Part shown: positions 47,450-61,279 of the stretch, in pieces
Position numbering within the stretch: position 1 is the stretch's first letter
How the letters are laid out: each line of letters opens with the position of its first letter
NCBI RefSeq assembly: GCF_050908995.1
Contig: NC_135133.1
Coordinates: 10,830,001 to 10,894,000, forward strand
DNA: 64,000 nucleotides
Source of the DNA: Andrena cerasifolii
Lineage: Eukaryota > Arthropoda > Insecta > Hymenoptera > Andrenidae
Direction: 5' to 3'
Position numbers and translations under genes: made by a program
Notes under the pieces: model-generated
What the model saw: only the letters and a program-made list of their open reading frames with translations
Database searches by the model: none
Told to the model about the DNA's origin: nothing

Positions 47450-50362
47450 TTAGGCGGTATCGGGACCATCGCACGGTAGCACCAACGCTCTCTGCATCTC
47501 AATGCTTTCGCCCCTAGCCGAACGCGAGGCTCGTCGAGGGCCGAACAGAGGCGATTTTCGGCCCTCGTCGCGTCTTCCAACTTTGAACGCGAACCATCGT
47601 TGCGCGCTGACCGCGTTCAGCCTCGTCTCGCCTCGCCTCGAGGAATCGACACCCAAAAGAAAAAGCCAACCACGTCCTGCGTTCTACCGGGCCAGGCCGA
47701 GGCCCTGCAGCTGCCCAACACCGGTAGCCTCCGGCGGCCACTGCGAGGCGCGGCGTCCTCCTCTGATCCGGCCTCATGCACCGATGCATCCTCCGCGTTC
47801 TCTGCGTCCAATCTTTGGGACCTGCCGATCCGAGGAGGACTTTCCGCCAATTTCCTTCCATTCCATTCGATTCCATCCGTCCACTCAGCCTCGTCACGCT
47901 CGCCAGCTTCTCGTCTGCCTCTAAAAAGACACCGGTTGTAACCACGCTATCTTTTTATCGACTGCGGAGACGCCTCGAAATGTTAATTCTCGCGGGCCGC
48001 TGTTTTTAGGAAACCTGAAATAAAAATAAATCTCGACCCATCCGCCGAAGCATACTTCAACCTGTCAGGGCCCAGATTCTTACCTCACCGACACTTTTTT
48101 CCCCCCATCCGAAAGCGACCGGACTTCATCGTCGTTGATTTGGCGAAATCTCTGCGCGCTCTCCCTCTGCCTCTCCTTTAAGGATTCTCTCGTAAATATG
48201 AAAGAGTCCCGCGGAGCTCTCTTTTTCGAGCGAAGGACATCGCTCGACGAGACGAGACGAGCCGAAGGCGGTGTGGCAAGTCGAAGCGAGTCGGCGACGA
48301 CGACGACGACGAACGCGACTAGATTTTCCTGTCAATAAATCAAGCCTTCTACCATTGGCTACCATCGTCGCCGTCGTTCCTCGGCTCTGGTTCCTTCGTA
48401 CCGGTCCGCAATAGCCAGAAAAACAGAAACTTACCGTGCTCCGCGTAATCTCGCGCGATGATGCGCTTATCGGCCCCAACGATCTTCTTTCCCGGTTTCC
48501 CGCTCCTTCCGACGAGACATTCGAATAATTGCGGAAAAAGCGCCTCGCAAGTAACTACAATGTCGATGCTTCTTGTTTCAGATAATTGAATTTCCTGGCA
48601 AGATGGGAGGGTAACGACAAAGAGCGAACAGCGAGCAACAGCTACGAACATGGGAGAGTGGTTTCATCGAGCAACCTGCTGTTAATCGACGGGCAGCGAC
48701 GATCGGTAAGCGATACATCTTCTCGGAACCGTTGCGTGGATCGTTGAAACGAACGGCCTCGGCGCAAAGAAATTACCCGCGCCAAAGAATGTGGATCGCC
48801 GCGAATTAATTGCCGGACATAGAGTCTCGATCCCGTCCTGTACGCGCTATCGCGGTCGAAAAGGTATGGACGCGTTTAAACCGCTATCGCGCGGCATCTT
48901 TTACCGATAATTTAAAAGCACGGCTCCGAAACACGAGCCACCGTCCACGCGAAGCTTTCGAAACGCAAAAGCCGGCTCCGCAGCCTTCTGGTAAAACGGT
49001 CACGAGTGACACGCGATCGCGAGAATCCGGCATCGACTCGCAGGGAGGATGAGTAGGTGAACGTGAAGCGTAAATTCTTGCCGCTGGAAGAATTGCGGGG
49101 TAAATAATCGATGTCTGGCCGTGGACGATCGGTGGCGGCGGGGCAGGGCAATCAGGAGGAGCGTACGGGTGGATAAAGTGAAACGGCGTGGTCGCGCGTT
49201 TAATTGGAGCTTCTGACGCGTTTCTGGCATTAAGTATGATGTTGCGTTGAGTTCAATTAAAATGGAAATCGGGGATGGCCGTGTCCTCGCGTCTTCGTCG
49301 CTCTCCAACGTGTGTGTAGCTTGGCCTCGTCCTTCTTCCCCCTGGTCGTCTCGAGTCCTCCACACACGTACGAAACAGCCGCGGCCGGTTGTTTTCGCTC
49401 GTACCGACTGATCCTTGGAGCCTCCTCCACCCTCTCCTCCTCTTTTCGTTGCGCTGGCCTGGCATGGCCGAGAGAGCCCCACATCGTCCTTGTTCCTTGT
49501 TCCTTGTTCCTCGTCCTGTTCCGTGGACGCTCCTCGTGCCGCGGACTCGGCGCATCGGAGCTCGGAGGGTACCATTCGTGTGTCCCGATCTGAAAATAGT
49601 TGGGTGCTCGTCGGGGCCCCTAATGAACCCGAGATTAGAAGTCAGCCCCGAGCTCGAACGGTAGATACCGGGCGCAATTAACACTGAAATATCATCGGTG
49701 TGGGTCCGTTAGGGACGCTACACGCTGGCCGTGTCTCTCAGCTGGGGCTTCTCTCGCGGAGGAGAAAGAGGGATCAGAGCCCGAGACAAGGGACCAAAGG
49801 ACCGGCCAATTTTATGGACTCCTAAATTAGCCGATCCCTGCTCGCCGATTCGCGCCAGCTCGCCGAGCGTCAAGCTGCTCGTTACGCGCCGGAACGTCTC
49901 TCGTGCCTCGTGGAATCGGGCTTTCGGACAGCTGTCCATTTCTATCGGTGATTCATCTTTCTCACGCTGGCGATCTGACGGCCTCTTCTGTTCCGCGTTG
50001 GCAATCGGCGCCGAGCCAACTTTAATTAATTCGCCATGGGATAATAAGTGGTCGGAACTCGCGAGACGATCGGACGGTCGGCGGGTGCATTACCGTCCAA
50101 GAGCAAATAGCCGGCTTATCCTTCGAAATCGTTAGACGGGGACGCGTCTAATAGAGCGGCTGTGCTTGCCTCGGCCCGCTCCGGTTTAAGGTTGCTCCTG
50201 TTGCGCCGGTTGCCGCCGTGCGTGGTCGAGAGAGCAGACCGACTACCCGGTGGTAGAGGCTTAATAAGACATCGTGACTCGGCGTAACGTCAGGCCCTAA
50301 GTGATCGGTTAATTGTACATTAAACCGTACATAATAGAATTATCGACGAAGCAGCTGGAGAA
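47450..50362. other. Non-coding DNA with small simple repeats
   Basis: A (GAC)n run lies at 48294-48311 and a (CCTTGTT)3 run at 49488-49511. Overlapping frames on both strands have no domains. No RNA gene recognised. Confidence 0.5.
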
Positions 50363-50450
50363 AGAGAGAGAGAGAGAGAGTAGACAGACGGGAAGCACGA
50401 GACGAAATCGTTTCGTTTCGTTTCGTTTCGTTTCGTTTGATTTCGTTTGG
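50363..50450. repeat. Compound (GA)n and (TCGTT)n repeat
   Basis: (GA)9 at 50363-50380 is followed after a short gap by about eight TCGTT units at 50409-50450, one of them mutated. Confidence 0.92.
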
Positions 50451-51267
50451 AAGGTGAAGCTTGTACTACCGATCCCTCGCGTGGATCAGCCTCCATTTAC
50501 AGTCCATCGCTCCGACTCGGAGAGTATACTTTGGACGCCTTTTTCTTCCTTGGATCGTTCCGAACTCGCGCCAGTGAGTTACGCAATCCGATGATTACCT
50601 TCCAGATTACCTTCCACTTCCTCGATAAAGTTGTTATTGATTTCGCGCTTCTCGTTTACGATCGCGCGGCCCGTAACGCGAATTTCTTCGCAATTAAGGA
50701 AGCGTGCAACGAATTTCGATAGCGTTGCATCGCTCCCAGCTACGCCAGATCGTGTCGCGCCCGACGAAGACGTAGAATCCGTGTGTATTCACTTCGGCTC
50801 CCTCCTCGGGCTGCTATTATTATCTCGGATCACGTCATTCCTTTCCGAGTTTCGTAAAATTCAATCTATTAATTGCCCGTTGATCTTCTCTATTAATTAT
50901 CAGGGCTGGGTAATTAGTACGTACACGAGCGGGAGCGCAACGAACGCGACTCGTTTCTAAGGCGCCTCGCGAATCGTGAGCAGCCAATATTAATCTTATA
51001 TTCCCGCGGTGGCTCAGTCTGGCAGTGCAGCAGTTTGATACCCAGTAACCTTAACGCAATCAGTCACGGCACGTTACGATGATTTCATTCGCGTCTAGCG
51101 CTATTAATTATCGCTCGAGTAGGCCGTAAGCTTCGTATAAACACGGATCTGGCACGTCGAAATAACTAATACTACTTGCGGCTAAAGAAGCTGGAGTAAT
51201 TAATGAAGTGCTCTGCGATACCATTTTAGTCGAACGCGTACGACTGGTTCTGCGTAGAACGTAGCAG

Positions 51268-51299
51268 GTATGCATGTATGTATGTATGTATGTATGTAC
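51268..51299. repeat. (GTAT)n microsatellite
   Basis: Tetranucleotide ATGT run with one early interruption (GCAT). Confidence 0.93.
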
Positions 51300-51969
51300 G
51301 CGGCATCGAGCTCGCCTCGTCGCCATTTAAATAACGAGAATCATCCTGCCTCTTACTACGTCCCATAGTCAGCAACGTTTACGCTCCTTCAACATTCCGG
51401 CGATTTTACCGCTGTTCCGTTTGTAAACGGTTAAAAATATCCGGCAGCGCGCAGATAGACAAGAAGGACAAGAAGGAGAAGGAGTTTGGCAGAATAGGCT
51501 GAAAGCCAAAAAGGTGGACACGCGAAGGATCGTGCGATCGAAGAGAATGGAGCCGAAGTTGAGGGGAAAAAATAAGAGAAGGTAGCAGCGGAGGCAGACA
51601 GGTTGCAAGGAAGAGATTGCACGATCGGTTCCCGGAGCTAAGCGCGTTAACCACGAAGAGCTCGTTGGGGAAATATGCGGCTGTTCCTCGGAACCCGTGC
51701 GAGAGATCCCGGGAGCACGTGCTTCTTCGGTTCGTTTATTAACCGTGGGTTAATTCGTCGTTTAGAAGCCGACCGGCGGTCGGTAGCTGGCGGTCAGCCG
51801 TTGCCGGTCGCTCGCATTATAAAGCGAAATGATCCCCCGATAGGGATTCATTAACCATCGTTAATTAAGACATTATCACTTCATAATGATCTCGGGACCG
51901 AGGTTTAATGAATGAATGAAACACGCCTCATAAATAATTAATCCGTCGATTACGCTCTAGCCAGCGAAC

Positions 51970-51999
51970 GCGGCCGCGGGCCGCGGGCCGCGGGCCGCG
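51970..51999. repeat. (CCGCGGG)n GC-only repeat
   Basis: About four 7-base units made only of G and C. Each unit contains the self-complementary CCGCGG. Confidence 0.9.
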
Positions 52000-52252
52000 T
52001 GCCTCGTCCAGGTTGGACGCGAAAACGACGGAGAACCGTCGCGATTTCACAAGGTAAATCATCCTCGAGGGCCCAGGGTAAAGCGCGCTCGCGCGATTCG
52101 AACGCGTCCACCTCGCAAGTAGAACGAGGACAATATTTCCTTGGGCGTCTCTTACTCTCGCCCCGCGATACCATGCCTGCATACTTCTAATTGGACGAGC
52201 CGCCGTTCAACGGCCGAGATCTCGCGATTTCGGCCCAGGGAATCTGACCCAT

Positions 52253-52290
52253 AAAGCAAGAAAGCATGAAAGCATGAAAGCATGATGCAT
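52253..52290. repeat. (AAAGCATG)n minisatellite
   Basis: One diverged unit (AAAGCAAG), then three perfect 8-base units, then ATGCAT. Confidence 0.9.
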
Positions 52291-53543
52291 ACTCGCTGAG
52301 CTAAGAACGAAAGTGCAGCTGACCTGTAACGCCGCAAACAGCCGACGCGACGCAAACACCCCCACGGGATTACCAAGTGCACCGATGCCGGCCGCGAACT
52401 AGAACCATCGATTCTTGGTCTTTCCCTCTTTCTTTTCCATTTGTCCCTTCCGAGAAATTCATTATTGGCGGCGCTTGTATCTCGATGCGCAATTTGCACG
52501 TGACGCGGTCACGTAACGTGGCTTGGCGCGAGCGCACGCGCGGGAAGCACTTTATTTATGGTCCTCTTCGGCCGTTCGTTAATCAAACGGTCGCAACGGA
52601 ATCGTTGCATGTACGACTTGCCGGCGCTACTGTGTTTTCAATTGATCTCTCGCGTGTAACTTAAATCGTACGGACGCGATCGTCATTTATCACTTCGGCT
52701 ATCCAGCGATTATTTTATTATCTCTGTGGATCGTTCTGCTCAGCAAATTGACCGCGAAATTACACGGCACTGGCAGTTTCGGGCCTCGCTTCGAGTGGCC
52801 AGCAACCGCCGCTCGCACGGCCACGGTGCCAGCACGATTTTGCGCGCAAACGAGCCGGTCTTCCGCGAGGTCGGCACTGTCAACTGTCCGTTGACACTTG
52901 CCCCGGAGCCGGTGTGCCTTAATTCAAAACGCGTATCGCGAAAAGTCACCAACACGTACCTATCTACATTGGCTTCCTACGTCGTACCTGTTCCTCCTTA
53001 TTCCCCTCTTTCTACCCCTTCGCCTCGCGGGCCTGCCAGAGCACCGCTTAGTTACGTCTAGATATACCGGAAAATCCGGTATGTGACACGACCTGCCCTC
53101 CCCGTTTCGTAAAGCGTCTTTTTTCGTCCTGCTCGTCCTTTCAACCGCGAGAAACGCCAACGTAACTGAACCAGTTTCACGGTGTAACGTATTGCCGCGA
53201 GGGAGATCGCGTCGTATCGCACCGCGTTCCTCGCGCGTAACGCGGCCTCTAGCCCCGCGAAACGACACGCGCAACCCCGATCAGAACCTCGAAAGTTTAT
53301 CGGTTGGCACGTGCCTGACCCCCTCGAGCCTCGATCCGATTCAGCCTGTAGGAGAGACACCGAATAATTTTCCGTTTAATTTGGCTCGGACAGACGGCCA
53401 AGAAAATATCGCCAATGCGGTAAACACGGGGGCAAAAAGGGACATTGTAGATTCGACCGGAATGATCGATCACGAAAAGAGCGATCCAAGAAATAGCCTC
53501 TTTTTGGTCAATGAATGAAAATGATACCTTAATCACAACGAAG

Positions 53544-54006
53544 TTTCAAGTTGAGGTGAAAATTAGTTTCTGAGGTATGGGAGGTCAAAGAATTGAAAAT
53601 TCATTGACGCAACAGCCGATACGCTTCGATGTACGGACTTTTACGTTTTATGTCAGTCGAATAATTTAAAGAATTGTTGCCAAGGGTTTTGCTGACTGCT
53701 AACAACGAATTTCAACTTAGATTTTCAAAATTCATAATGACCGATTTAATATAGCGAATCTATGTGAAAACATATTCTAATTTTCATAAAAGCCGTGTAT
53801 TCTGATTGATGGAATGTCAATATACATGTTTACTTACGCCCGTGGTCGCTGAGTGACTCTGCATTAGCGACATTCAGCAGAATCCCTGGGAACAATTTTT
53901 TAATTATCGGACTCACATAAAAGTCCACACGGACTGGTGCTTTAATGAATTTTCACTGCTTTGACCTCCCATATCTGAAAAACTAATTGTTACCTCAGCT
54001 TGAATT
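53544..54006. mobile_element. Second foldback element: long imperfect palindrome
   Basis: An AT-rich island whose two halves are inverted copies. The left arm begins near 53544. It contains TATGGGAGGTCAAAG at about 53576-53590, which is repeated in inverted form at about 53959-53973. Matching continues through GAAAATTCATT, GGACTTTTA and AATTGTT. Arms are about 160 bases, diverged, around a less similar centre near 53775. No coding capacity and no clear target-site duplication. This structure is like the element at 29662-30072, but the arm sequence is different, so it is a separate family. Confidence 0.7.
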
Positions 54007-56488
54007 AAAGCAGGCCTCATTTTTGGGTCAGTCTTTGCCTGGTTGACTTTAGATCGTTCCGCTGATCCCCTGGACTTTTCTCTCTCCCCTTTCTTTCCCC
54101 GGGGTTTTTTGCTTTCGTGGTGCAACGCGACACAGGTTACGCTTGTCTCGAGACGCGATTACCATACGATCTGCATATCCCTTCGCCACCTCCTCTCGTC
54201 AACTACTTCCCGTAGCTGTAAATAGTCTCCGGCCGCATTGCCGATCGGAACGTAAAATTCCCGCGCCAACTCTACGCTGCATTTAAATATGTAACGCGAC
54301 CACGGCTCTCCAGAGCGTTTCAGAGACCGTGACGGCGTTGGCGAGCTCGCGTCCCGCGATACCCTACTGAATGGCAGTTTGGTGCACAATGGACGATGGC
54401 GTTTAACCGAGACCCAACCATTACCGATGGGAAAGGGATAAATAAAAACTCGTGATTATTTAACGACGCGCTAATGATATTCCGAACGGTGCCGTAATAG
54501 CCAGTTGCGGGTTAGCGATATTCGATGCTCTCGAGCGGTGCAATTACGTAGCTGCCGTCGTTGCGTCTAATGGTAGCAATCATATCGAGGGATACAGGCC
54601 TCTGGAGTAAAAGATACGTATTAGCAGCATAATAATCTATAACTTGTCCGTGTTTGGACCTCGAAATTGCGCCTATAGGTACTACTCGCGTGCAACGATA
54701 TCGCTAGACGATCCCGCGTTACCTGTCCCCAGATGCTTATAAAACAATTTCGTACATCTTCCCATCGACGGAGCCACTGGATCTCGCACCCTCCTCAAAT
54801 GTCCACGAGTTCTTCGGCTCCACACTAGTGGCTGACGATATGCCCTCGGTTTACCGCTCGTATCTCGATTGTACGGCAAAGTGAACGGTGTAGCTTGGTA
54901 TTTAAGCGCGTGCACAGGCGCGATTGGTGTGTTACCGGTGAACACAGGTGTCCGAGGGCCTGTGCGTTCGCGTGTACGCGTGCACGCGTGCCACGCGAAG
55001 CACGCCCAACGCTCGCTTCGTCACCGAGGTCTCCTTCGAGCTGAACTCGTTCCGAAGCGATGAAAAAAAAAAGTGTCGCTTAAATTTATGCACTATTTTG
55101 TGCGTTCTGGTCAAAGGTCCCCCGGGTACAAAATGCAGAGTACACGCATTAGCCAGACCGGTCGTGATAATTCGCTACTCGTTTCGATCGTAATCGCCTT
55201 ATCCTTTCTTCTTTTTCTCTCTCTAACCGCGTGTCTACTCGCGTACTCCGTTTCTGTGACCTGAATAGTATTGTACATAATTCGTTCGATTTAGCGTGGA
55301 ATAGGCGTTGCAGTTTCTCAACCGGCTCGCGATACGCAAGGCGCGTGTAACACTCGACGACGCACGATCTTTTTATACCTGGACGCTGGCCTTGGTGCCG
55401 TCTACCCTTCGATCTGATTCACCGTACCGTTACCACCTGATCTTAAACGCGCCTGGCCCAATTCCGAGGGAAAAATTGCAGGTTAAATAGCGCATTATCG
55501 CACCTGCTCGAATATTGTCTATCTGCGTCATCATCTTCCCTTCCTTGCCTGTCTTTGCTCGCCGCTGTCGGCTAATTAGCCCCCGTCCAGAAATATGTAT
55601 CGGACACGCATGGTCCGTTACCGCTTTGCCACGTTACACTGGTTACACGGTTGCGCGCTCGTGCCTTCGCTGCTTGCTACTTGGCTGCACCTTGCACCTG
55701 GTAGCGAGATGTTGAACTTTAATCTCGGCGTCGTAGCAAGCGAATCCATCGAGGCGGAGATAGGAGAGATCGATCCTATTCCCCCGAAATCGTGGAGAGT
55801 CGGGTACCTGGGACGTGTAGCCAATAATTCTTGTCACCGCCACCTGTTCCTAGAGAATTAAGCAAACCTGGATATCGGGCTTGTCCGTCGACGTCGCTGG
55901 ACCAATCAGGGTCAGCGAGATCGACTTTCTTGAGAGATTTACTGCCGCCGGTAAGATTCCACTAATTTTACGCTCCCGTTGGTCGAAAAGTTGGCTCGTT
56001 CCGAGCGATCGTCGAACGGGAGTCAGAATCCGGGCGAGCTCCGGAGACCTCGCGAGCTTCCTCCGCTGAAATCGTAAAACTTCTCGCCTCGATCCGCTCG
56101 GAGCGAGCCACCGAATTTCCAACTAGAAACCATTTATCAATTGGGAGGGGAGGGAGGCGGGAGTTTCTCAAAGTGTTCCCTAAAACCTCGAAAACAGACG
56201 TTGATGCGATTTTCGCCTGGTAGCGAGGACCCATGCTCTAGTTGGGTGGTTCCGAAGACTTCCCGTGCGCTAATTCGAAAGAAATTTGGGAAGCGACAGA
56301 ATCCAGCGATTGTAATTACCCTTTTCCCGCGGAGGTTGCGACTGAATGGCTCAACTACGACACCGCTGCTGGCAGTTGAACGCCCCACACGGCAATCCAG
56401 TCAAGTTAGTCAGTCATTCAGTCAGTCGGTCGGGCGTGTACGGTCTCGTACAAAGAGTTTTACCGTGGTTGGAACGAGCCAAGAGGCA
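54007..56488. other. Non-coding DNA, nothing recognised
   Basis: A pyrimidine-rich patch at 54070-54110. Open frames are short and lack domains. No RNA gene recognised. Confidence 0.5.
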
Positions 56489-56895
56489 GTCGTCAAGGAT
56501 GGCCGGCATCCATACGAGCTACGCAGCTCGTGTCGCAACTTCCATCCGACTACATCATCGGTGTGCACACCTCGTACCTTAAAGAAGCATCTGGCGCGCT
56601 CCACGCCTCTCGATTTTTACCAGTCGGCGCCAACGTTTCTTCTCCAACTCGGCTCGATCGCGGAACAGATAGACTCTTAGCTACGGATATTTTGTTGCAA
56701 ACGGGACGACGGGCAAAACCGGCGCCGCGATCCTCTTGACGAAGGCTCCCACGAAAGCTTCTTCCTCTTGCGACGTGCGTGAGTAGTCAAGGATGTCCAG
56801 CGCTGTGCAAGCTGCCGCTCCGTGTCGCAATGTTCACTCGTCGACGTCATCGGTGTCCAAGAGAGGCACCTTAACGAGCGCTCGTTCGACACCGC
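56489..56895. repeat. Diverged direct duplication, about 295 bp spacing
   Basis: A segment of roughly 100 bases at about 56489-56590 recurs at about 56784-56890. The copies share GTCAAGGATG, CGTGTCGCAA and CATCATCGGTGT (CGTCATCGGTGT in the second), then ACCTTAA, in the same order. Identity is about 70 percent by eye. In the minus frame where copy 1 is open (HTDDVVGWKLRHEL), copy 2 has a stop codon. Origin unknown. Confidence 0.6.
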
Positions 56896-59800
56896 TCGAG
56901 CATACAGCGAAACTCGTATTTCACGCGCTCGAGATCGCGTAAATGGGCATCGCGAGAGCTCGAGAGCCCACGGAACGAAAAATCGGACGGAAAAATCGTG
57001 ACTGTTGTCTACTCGGGTTGGTAATCGTGGCACAATCGGCCGTGCGGTTTTCGTGGCACTCGTTGCCCAAGGATCACGGGGCATTCATCGGTTCGCTACT
57101 CATCGTGGGGCCAGAACGATGTGAAATCACGCGAAACACGAGGAGGAAGAAGAGCCGAGGGCACCTTGGAATTCAAGCTTACGAAACGTTGATGAGGAAA
57201 CGTGCCAGGGACGAAGGAGCGAAGGAGCGAAGGGAAAGACTCCGAAGATCGGAATCCGCCGCAGACTAGAGGGAACGAATGCTTGGAAGGCCGACGACAT
57301 TTCGAGGTGTCGTTACATCATCGACAGAACCAGATCTTCGTAGACTGTAGACGATCGAGAAAATCAGCCGCCCCGAATTTCGCTCCTTTTCTCGGCTCGC
57401 CGCGCTTTCGAAATCAAACAGGGGATGACACAAAGGCGTTTCCTGGCGTCTCAGCAACGTCTCGCCTTCGGAGCCATTCATTAGAGGGCTCGACTGGCCG
57501 GCGCGAAGAAGAGCGAGTGTACGCCGATTACGAATGCATTGGATAATAACGCAGTGTGGCATCTGCTATAAATGGATCCCGAAACGACTCGTAGCACCGT
57601 GTGCACCGCGGCGGCGATCGTCCTCGCGAAAATCGCCCCGCTAATTAGAACCGGTAGCTCGACGCGATGGGACGGGCACGCGTTACGTGGACTATAATCT
57701 TAATTTGCGACTCGATTCCCCATGGTTAATGAGAATTTCGCGCGTTAACCTGTCTAACGTGGCTGTTTCGATCGTTGACCGTTAGCTAGGTGTTGCATGC
57801 TTCGCGGGAAACGTAGAAGGATCGAAGGGCTATAAAGGAATCGATGGAAGGAGGAGACGAAACGGAGGATAGAGACAACGAGGATGCTCGGACGGATCCG
57901 TGGCGGCGGCGCGGCGTGTCCAACGTTCTCGAGATAGTAGCTGTCGATCGTACGTGGAAACCGTCGCCTCGGGGACGGACAGCCTACTTGTATGCAGAAT
58001 TGCGTCGTACATTGTGTTTGTTTTATTAATGCCGCCCGACCTTGTGGCATTGGTGCGCTCGCACGCACGCCGCGCACACCTACGCGAATACCTGGGCCAC
58101 CCTTTCCTCCATCGGACGAGTTCCTTTAAACCGACCGATCGGCATATGATTAGGGGAAATTGATACGGAGGAATCCGGAATCGGCGCGGCTAGGCCTCGC
58201 GAGTCACTCGAACGGCGTTCGGAGCGCACGACTGTACGATAGCGGGAACGTGGAGCTGTATAACGAAAGTAGCGAGAAAAAGAAGCCCGTCGTTGCCGAT
58301 ACATAGGCCTCGAGCCTCGAGGAAGGTCTCCAGAGGTCCCACCGTTCTAAGACCAGTTCTGTCACGGAGCCGCTCCCAACTCTTAACAGCTCCGGCCGAA
58401 AGCCTGGCCACGAACCAGTGTCGCCTGGCTTCCGTTTACCTCCACTTTATCTCGATCTACGACGATCGCCGATCGAAAATTCAGGTTTCATTTTTCTCCT
58501 TCTTTTTCTTCCCTCTCCCGCTCCGTCGCTGCCCGTACCGGTTTTAGACACTCCGATACCTTTGAATCTTTGACTCTCGCCTCTTTTTCCCCCCATATTT
58601 TTCCGGCTTTCTGGGTCCGCGCCGGAATAATATGTAGTTCACCTTCCGCTGGACTAAAAGCGACATTATATTGCGACGCGACCACCGAGCTTCCTCCGTT
58701 GCGTGCCGTCCAACGCAACGCGATTTCCGTCGGCCCGGGCTTTACTCTATTCTATCCTAGCGCGGCTCATATGCATATTCGACATAGCGAGACCAACCAC
58801 ACGCTCCACCCTCTAGAAAAGCTAGTCAGTTTCATCGGTATCGGGCGCAACTATCGACAACTTCGCTGGATCGAAGTAACCCCTACGTAGAGAGAGACCG
58901 GCCTTGAGCTCCACTTTGCTGCGTCGTGGTAGACGAAACGCCTTAGGTACGTTTAAGCCCCGTTATCTCGATCGTGGCTCGATCGTCCAGCTACTGCCTA
59001 CTCTCATCCGTACGAGCACTACGAGCCTTGAGGTCGTGCCAGCCGACGATAATTTACGCCCTGATACGGCATCCGACCGAGAAAACGGCACCAGTACCTT
59101 ATAGCCTCGTGACGCTCCGTCACTCCCCGGAAACCCTTGATTCTTTCGCCTTAATTTCAGCTCATCGCGTTTGCGCCCTTTCTTCTCCGTGCAATCAAGC
59201 CCGGCTCGTGGAACATTTTCAAGCGTATAAAATCGCCTCGTCGCGGCACGGACTGCTGGAATTCGCTAAAAAGACACCGATCGCCGTTCGGAACGGCAAA
59301 AGGAAAACGAGCGGGCAACAGGAAAAAAGCTAAGGTTGTTTGTACGCGTGTGATACAAGCAGTGCCGTACCTGTCCTCTCCCGTGTACTGCTACACGAAC
59401 GCGCATCGTTCGAGCACACAGGACCGTGTACACGCGTTTGTACATGTGGTATCGCATGTATATAGTATATATATATATATAAATGGTCTAGAGCCGCGAT
59501 CCCGCTCGCCTTCGTCACCGCGGAATTACGCAATAAGTAGAAGTCGTTTGGTTGGCTTGGACTGCTCGTTGGACGTTTCCACGGAGCTCGGCCGACTGGC
59601 GATTCGCGATTAATACCCGCGCAGTAACCACAGATTCGTTACCGGAGGTTACCGCGACGCAAATGGTCTGGCCAGCGCGATCGGAAATCACTCGCCAGCC
59701 GCAATTTGCAACCGCGATGCTCTTCCCTCGGCTAATTCCCTCGTTACTTACCACCGAGGAACGCTCGACGCTGATTTACCGCTTCGCGCGCATCTCGCCG

Positions 59801-61279
59801 CTGCTTTCGCGGCTGTCGAGCGTCGATTTTTATGGGTCGAAACGAAACTCGAGTAACCTCCGCCACGCGCGCGACAATCTAGAAGTAGTGGAGTGTCGAA
59901 TGGAAAGCTTGGAATGTGGTCGAAGCGAACTTTGAAGTTGAAGTAAAATTGGCTGCTGGCTGCTGCAAGTAGGTCCGACGACGCTACCAGGCGACCTTTC
60001 GGGGAACGGCGATCATCGGCGAGATTTCGAGACAGGCCCGTTCTTCCAAAAGCAAAGTGTCATAAATTGAACTTTCCCCCGCAGCTCGCCCGTAGGTGAC
60101 CTCGTTGGACGCGACGCGCCTCGTTCTCCGCAGGTCGAGCGGAGGCGTCGCGACGAGGCACGCGTATACATACGTCTGTTGGCAGAGATACAGTGAAGTC
60201 GTAAAATGAGCCTGGCATTAATTCGGGCGTCGAGACAAGCCGCTTAAACACGCTTAAAGCCGTACGTTCGGCAGCTAGAGCGAGCGCGAGACGGTTTACG
60301 GCGTGCCACTTTAACGAAGATGTACATACTGTGCATCCATCAATGGGACTAACGGGAATAGAACGAGAGGTGCGAGAACCGAGACATCCACTGCTTACGA
60401 CCCCGCCCGAACTTGGCGTGTTTATTCCCACGTTTTTTTTTCTAGCCGATTGTCCCGGCGCCCGAGGCTTGTTTACGTTGTCGTCCCACCGAGCTGACCT
60501 ACTTCTCGAATTTCGCTGACCATGCATGTAGTGCAGGTGGACGCAAAATAGGGGACTGGGTCAGCTCATCCAGGCGTTAAAGTAAACACGCCTAGGGCAC
60601 CGAGACAAGGACGTCGTAAGAAAAAAAAACGTGGGAAAATAAAGAGACGAGCCGAGTCGAATCGAGTCGAGCCTCGCTTGGGGGTCGCAAGGGCCCGCGC
60701 GCATCGCGCTTCCATTCATCGCATTCAACAGCGCACGAAGAAACAACGAAACTGGACGCGGCCGTAGACGGTGCTCGCTGCTCGGTCTTTCTGTCTCAAT
60801 CACTGGCGCCATTTAGTTGGCGAATTGCGAGTAATTAATTGCAGCTAGAGTTATAGTTGGATGGGGGTCATAGATAAGCATAATTCCGTGGAGGTTTCAC
60901 GTTTCTTCTGGCTTTCTCGAATGGGCGAACGTTGTTCGCGGAGATTGCGCCAGTCGAAAACGACCACTCCCGCCTTGTTGGAGATCCTAGAGTTTTTTTA
61001 GCGAATTCGAAATTTATGCTGCCTCTGGGCGACGACACCTTTGAGAGTGAAACCGAGCGGTGGATCGTCTCTGTAGTAACGGTCGTCATTTGATCGACGG
61101 CTCGGTTCCACGGAGGAAATTGGCCATCCTTTTCCCCCCGGACACGATGCACTGTAATTGATGCGAACTTGAGGCAAGGACGCGCGAATCGCAGCTAACG
61201 AGACGCGACGCTCACGCGTCGCGATTTCGCAACGCTTAACCTCTAAGATGGAATGCGTTTAACGCTCGACGCCTACGGG
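56896..61279. other. Non-coding DNA, nothing recognised
   Basis: A GAAGGAGC repeat lies at 57211-57236 and a (TA)n run at 59466-59481. No exon with convincing splice signals, no RNA gene and no transposon terminus seen. Confidence 0.5.
59466..59481. repeat. (TA)8 microsatellite
   Basis: A perfect TA run of about 16 bases within a TA-rich stretch (59459-59483). Confidence 0.9.

Larger units (their letters stand above)
50451..53543. other. Non-coding DNA with several tandem repeats
   Basis: Contains a (GTAT)n run at 51268-51299, a (CCGCGGG)n run at 51970-51999 and an AAAGCATG repeat at 52253-52290. A tRNA-like A box at about 51011 was rejected. No gene recognised. Confidence 0.5.

Noticed and set aside
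51007..51075. tRNA-like A box (TGGCTCAGTCTGG)
   Set aside because: No B box (GGTTCGANTCC) at the right distance and no cloverleaf could be drawn.
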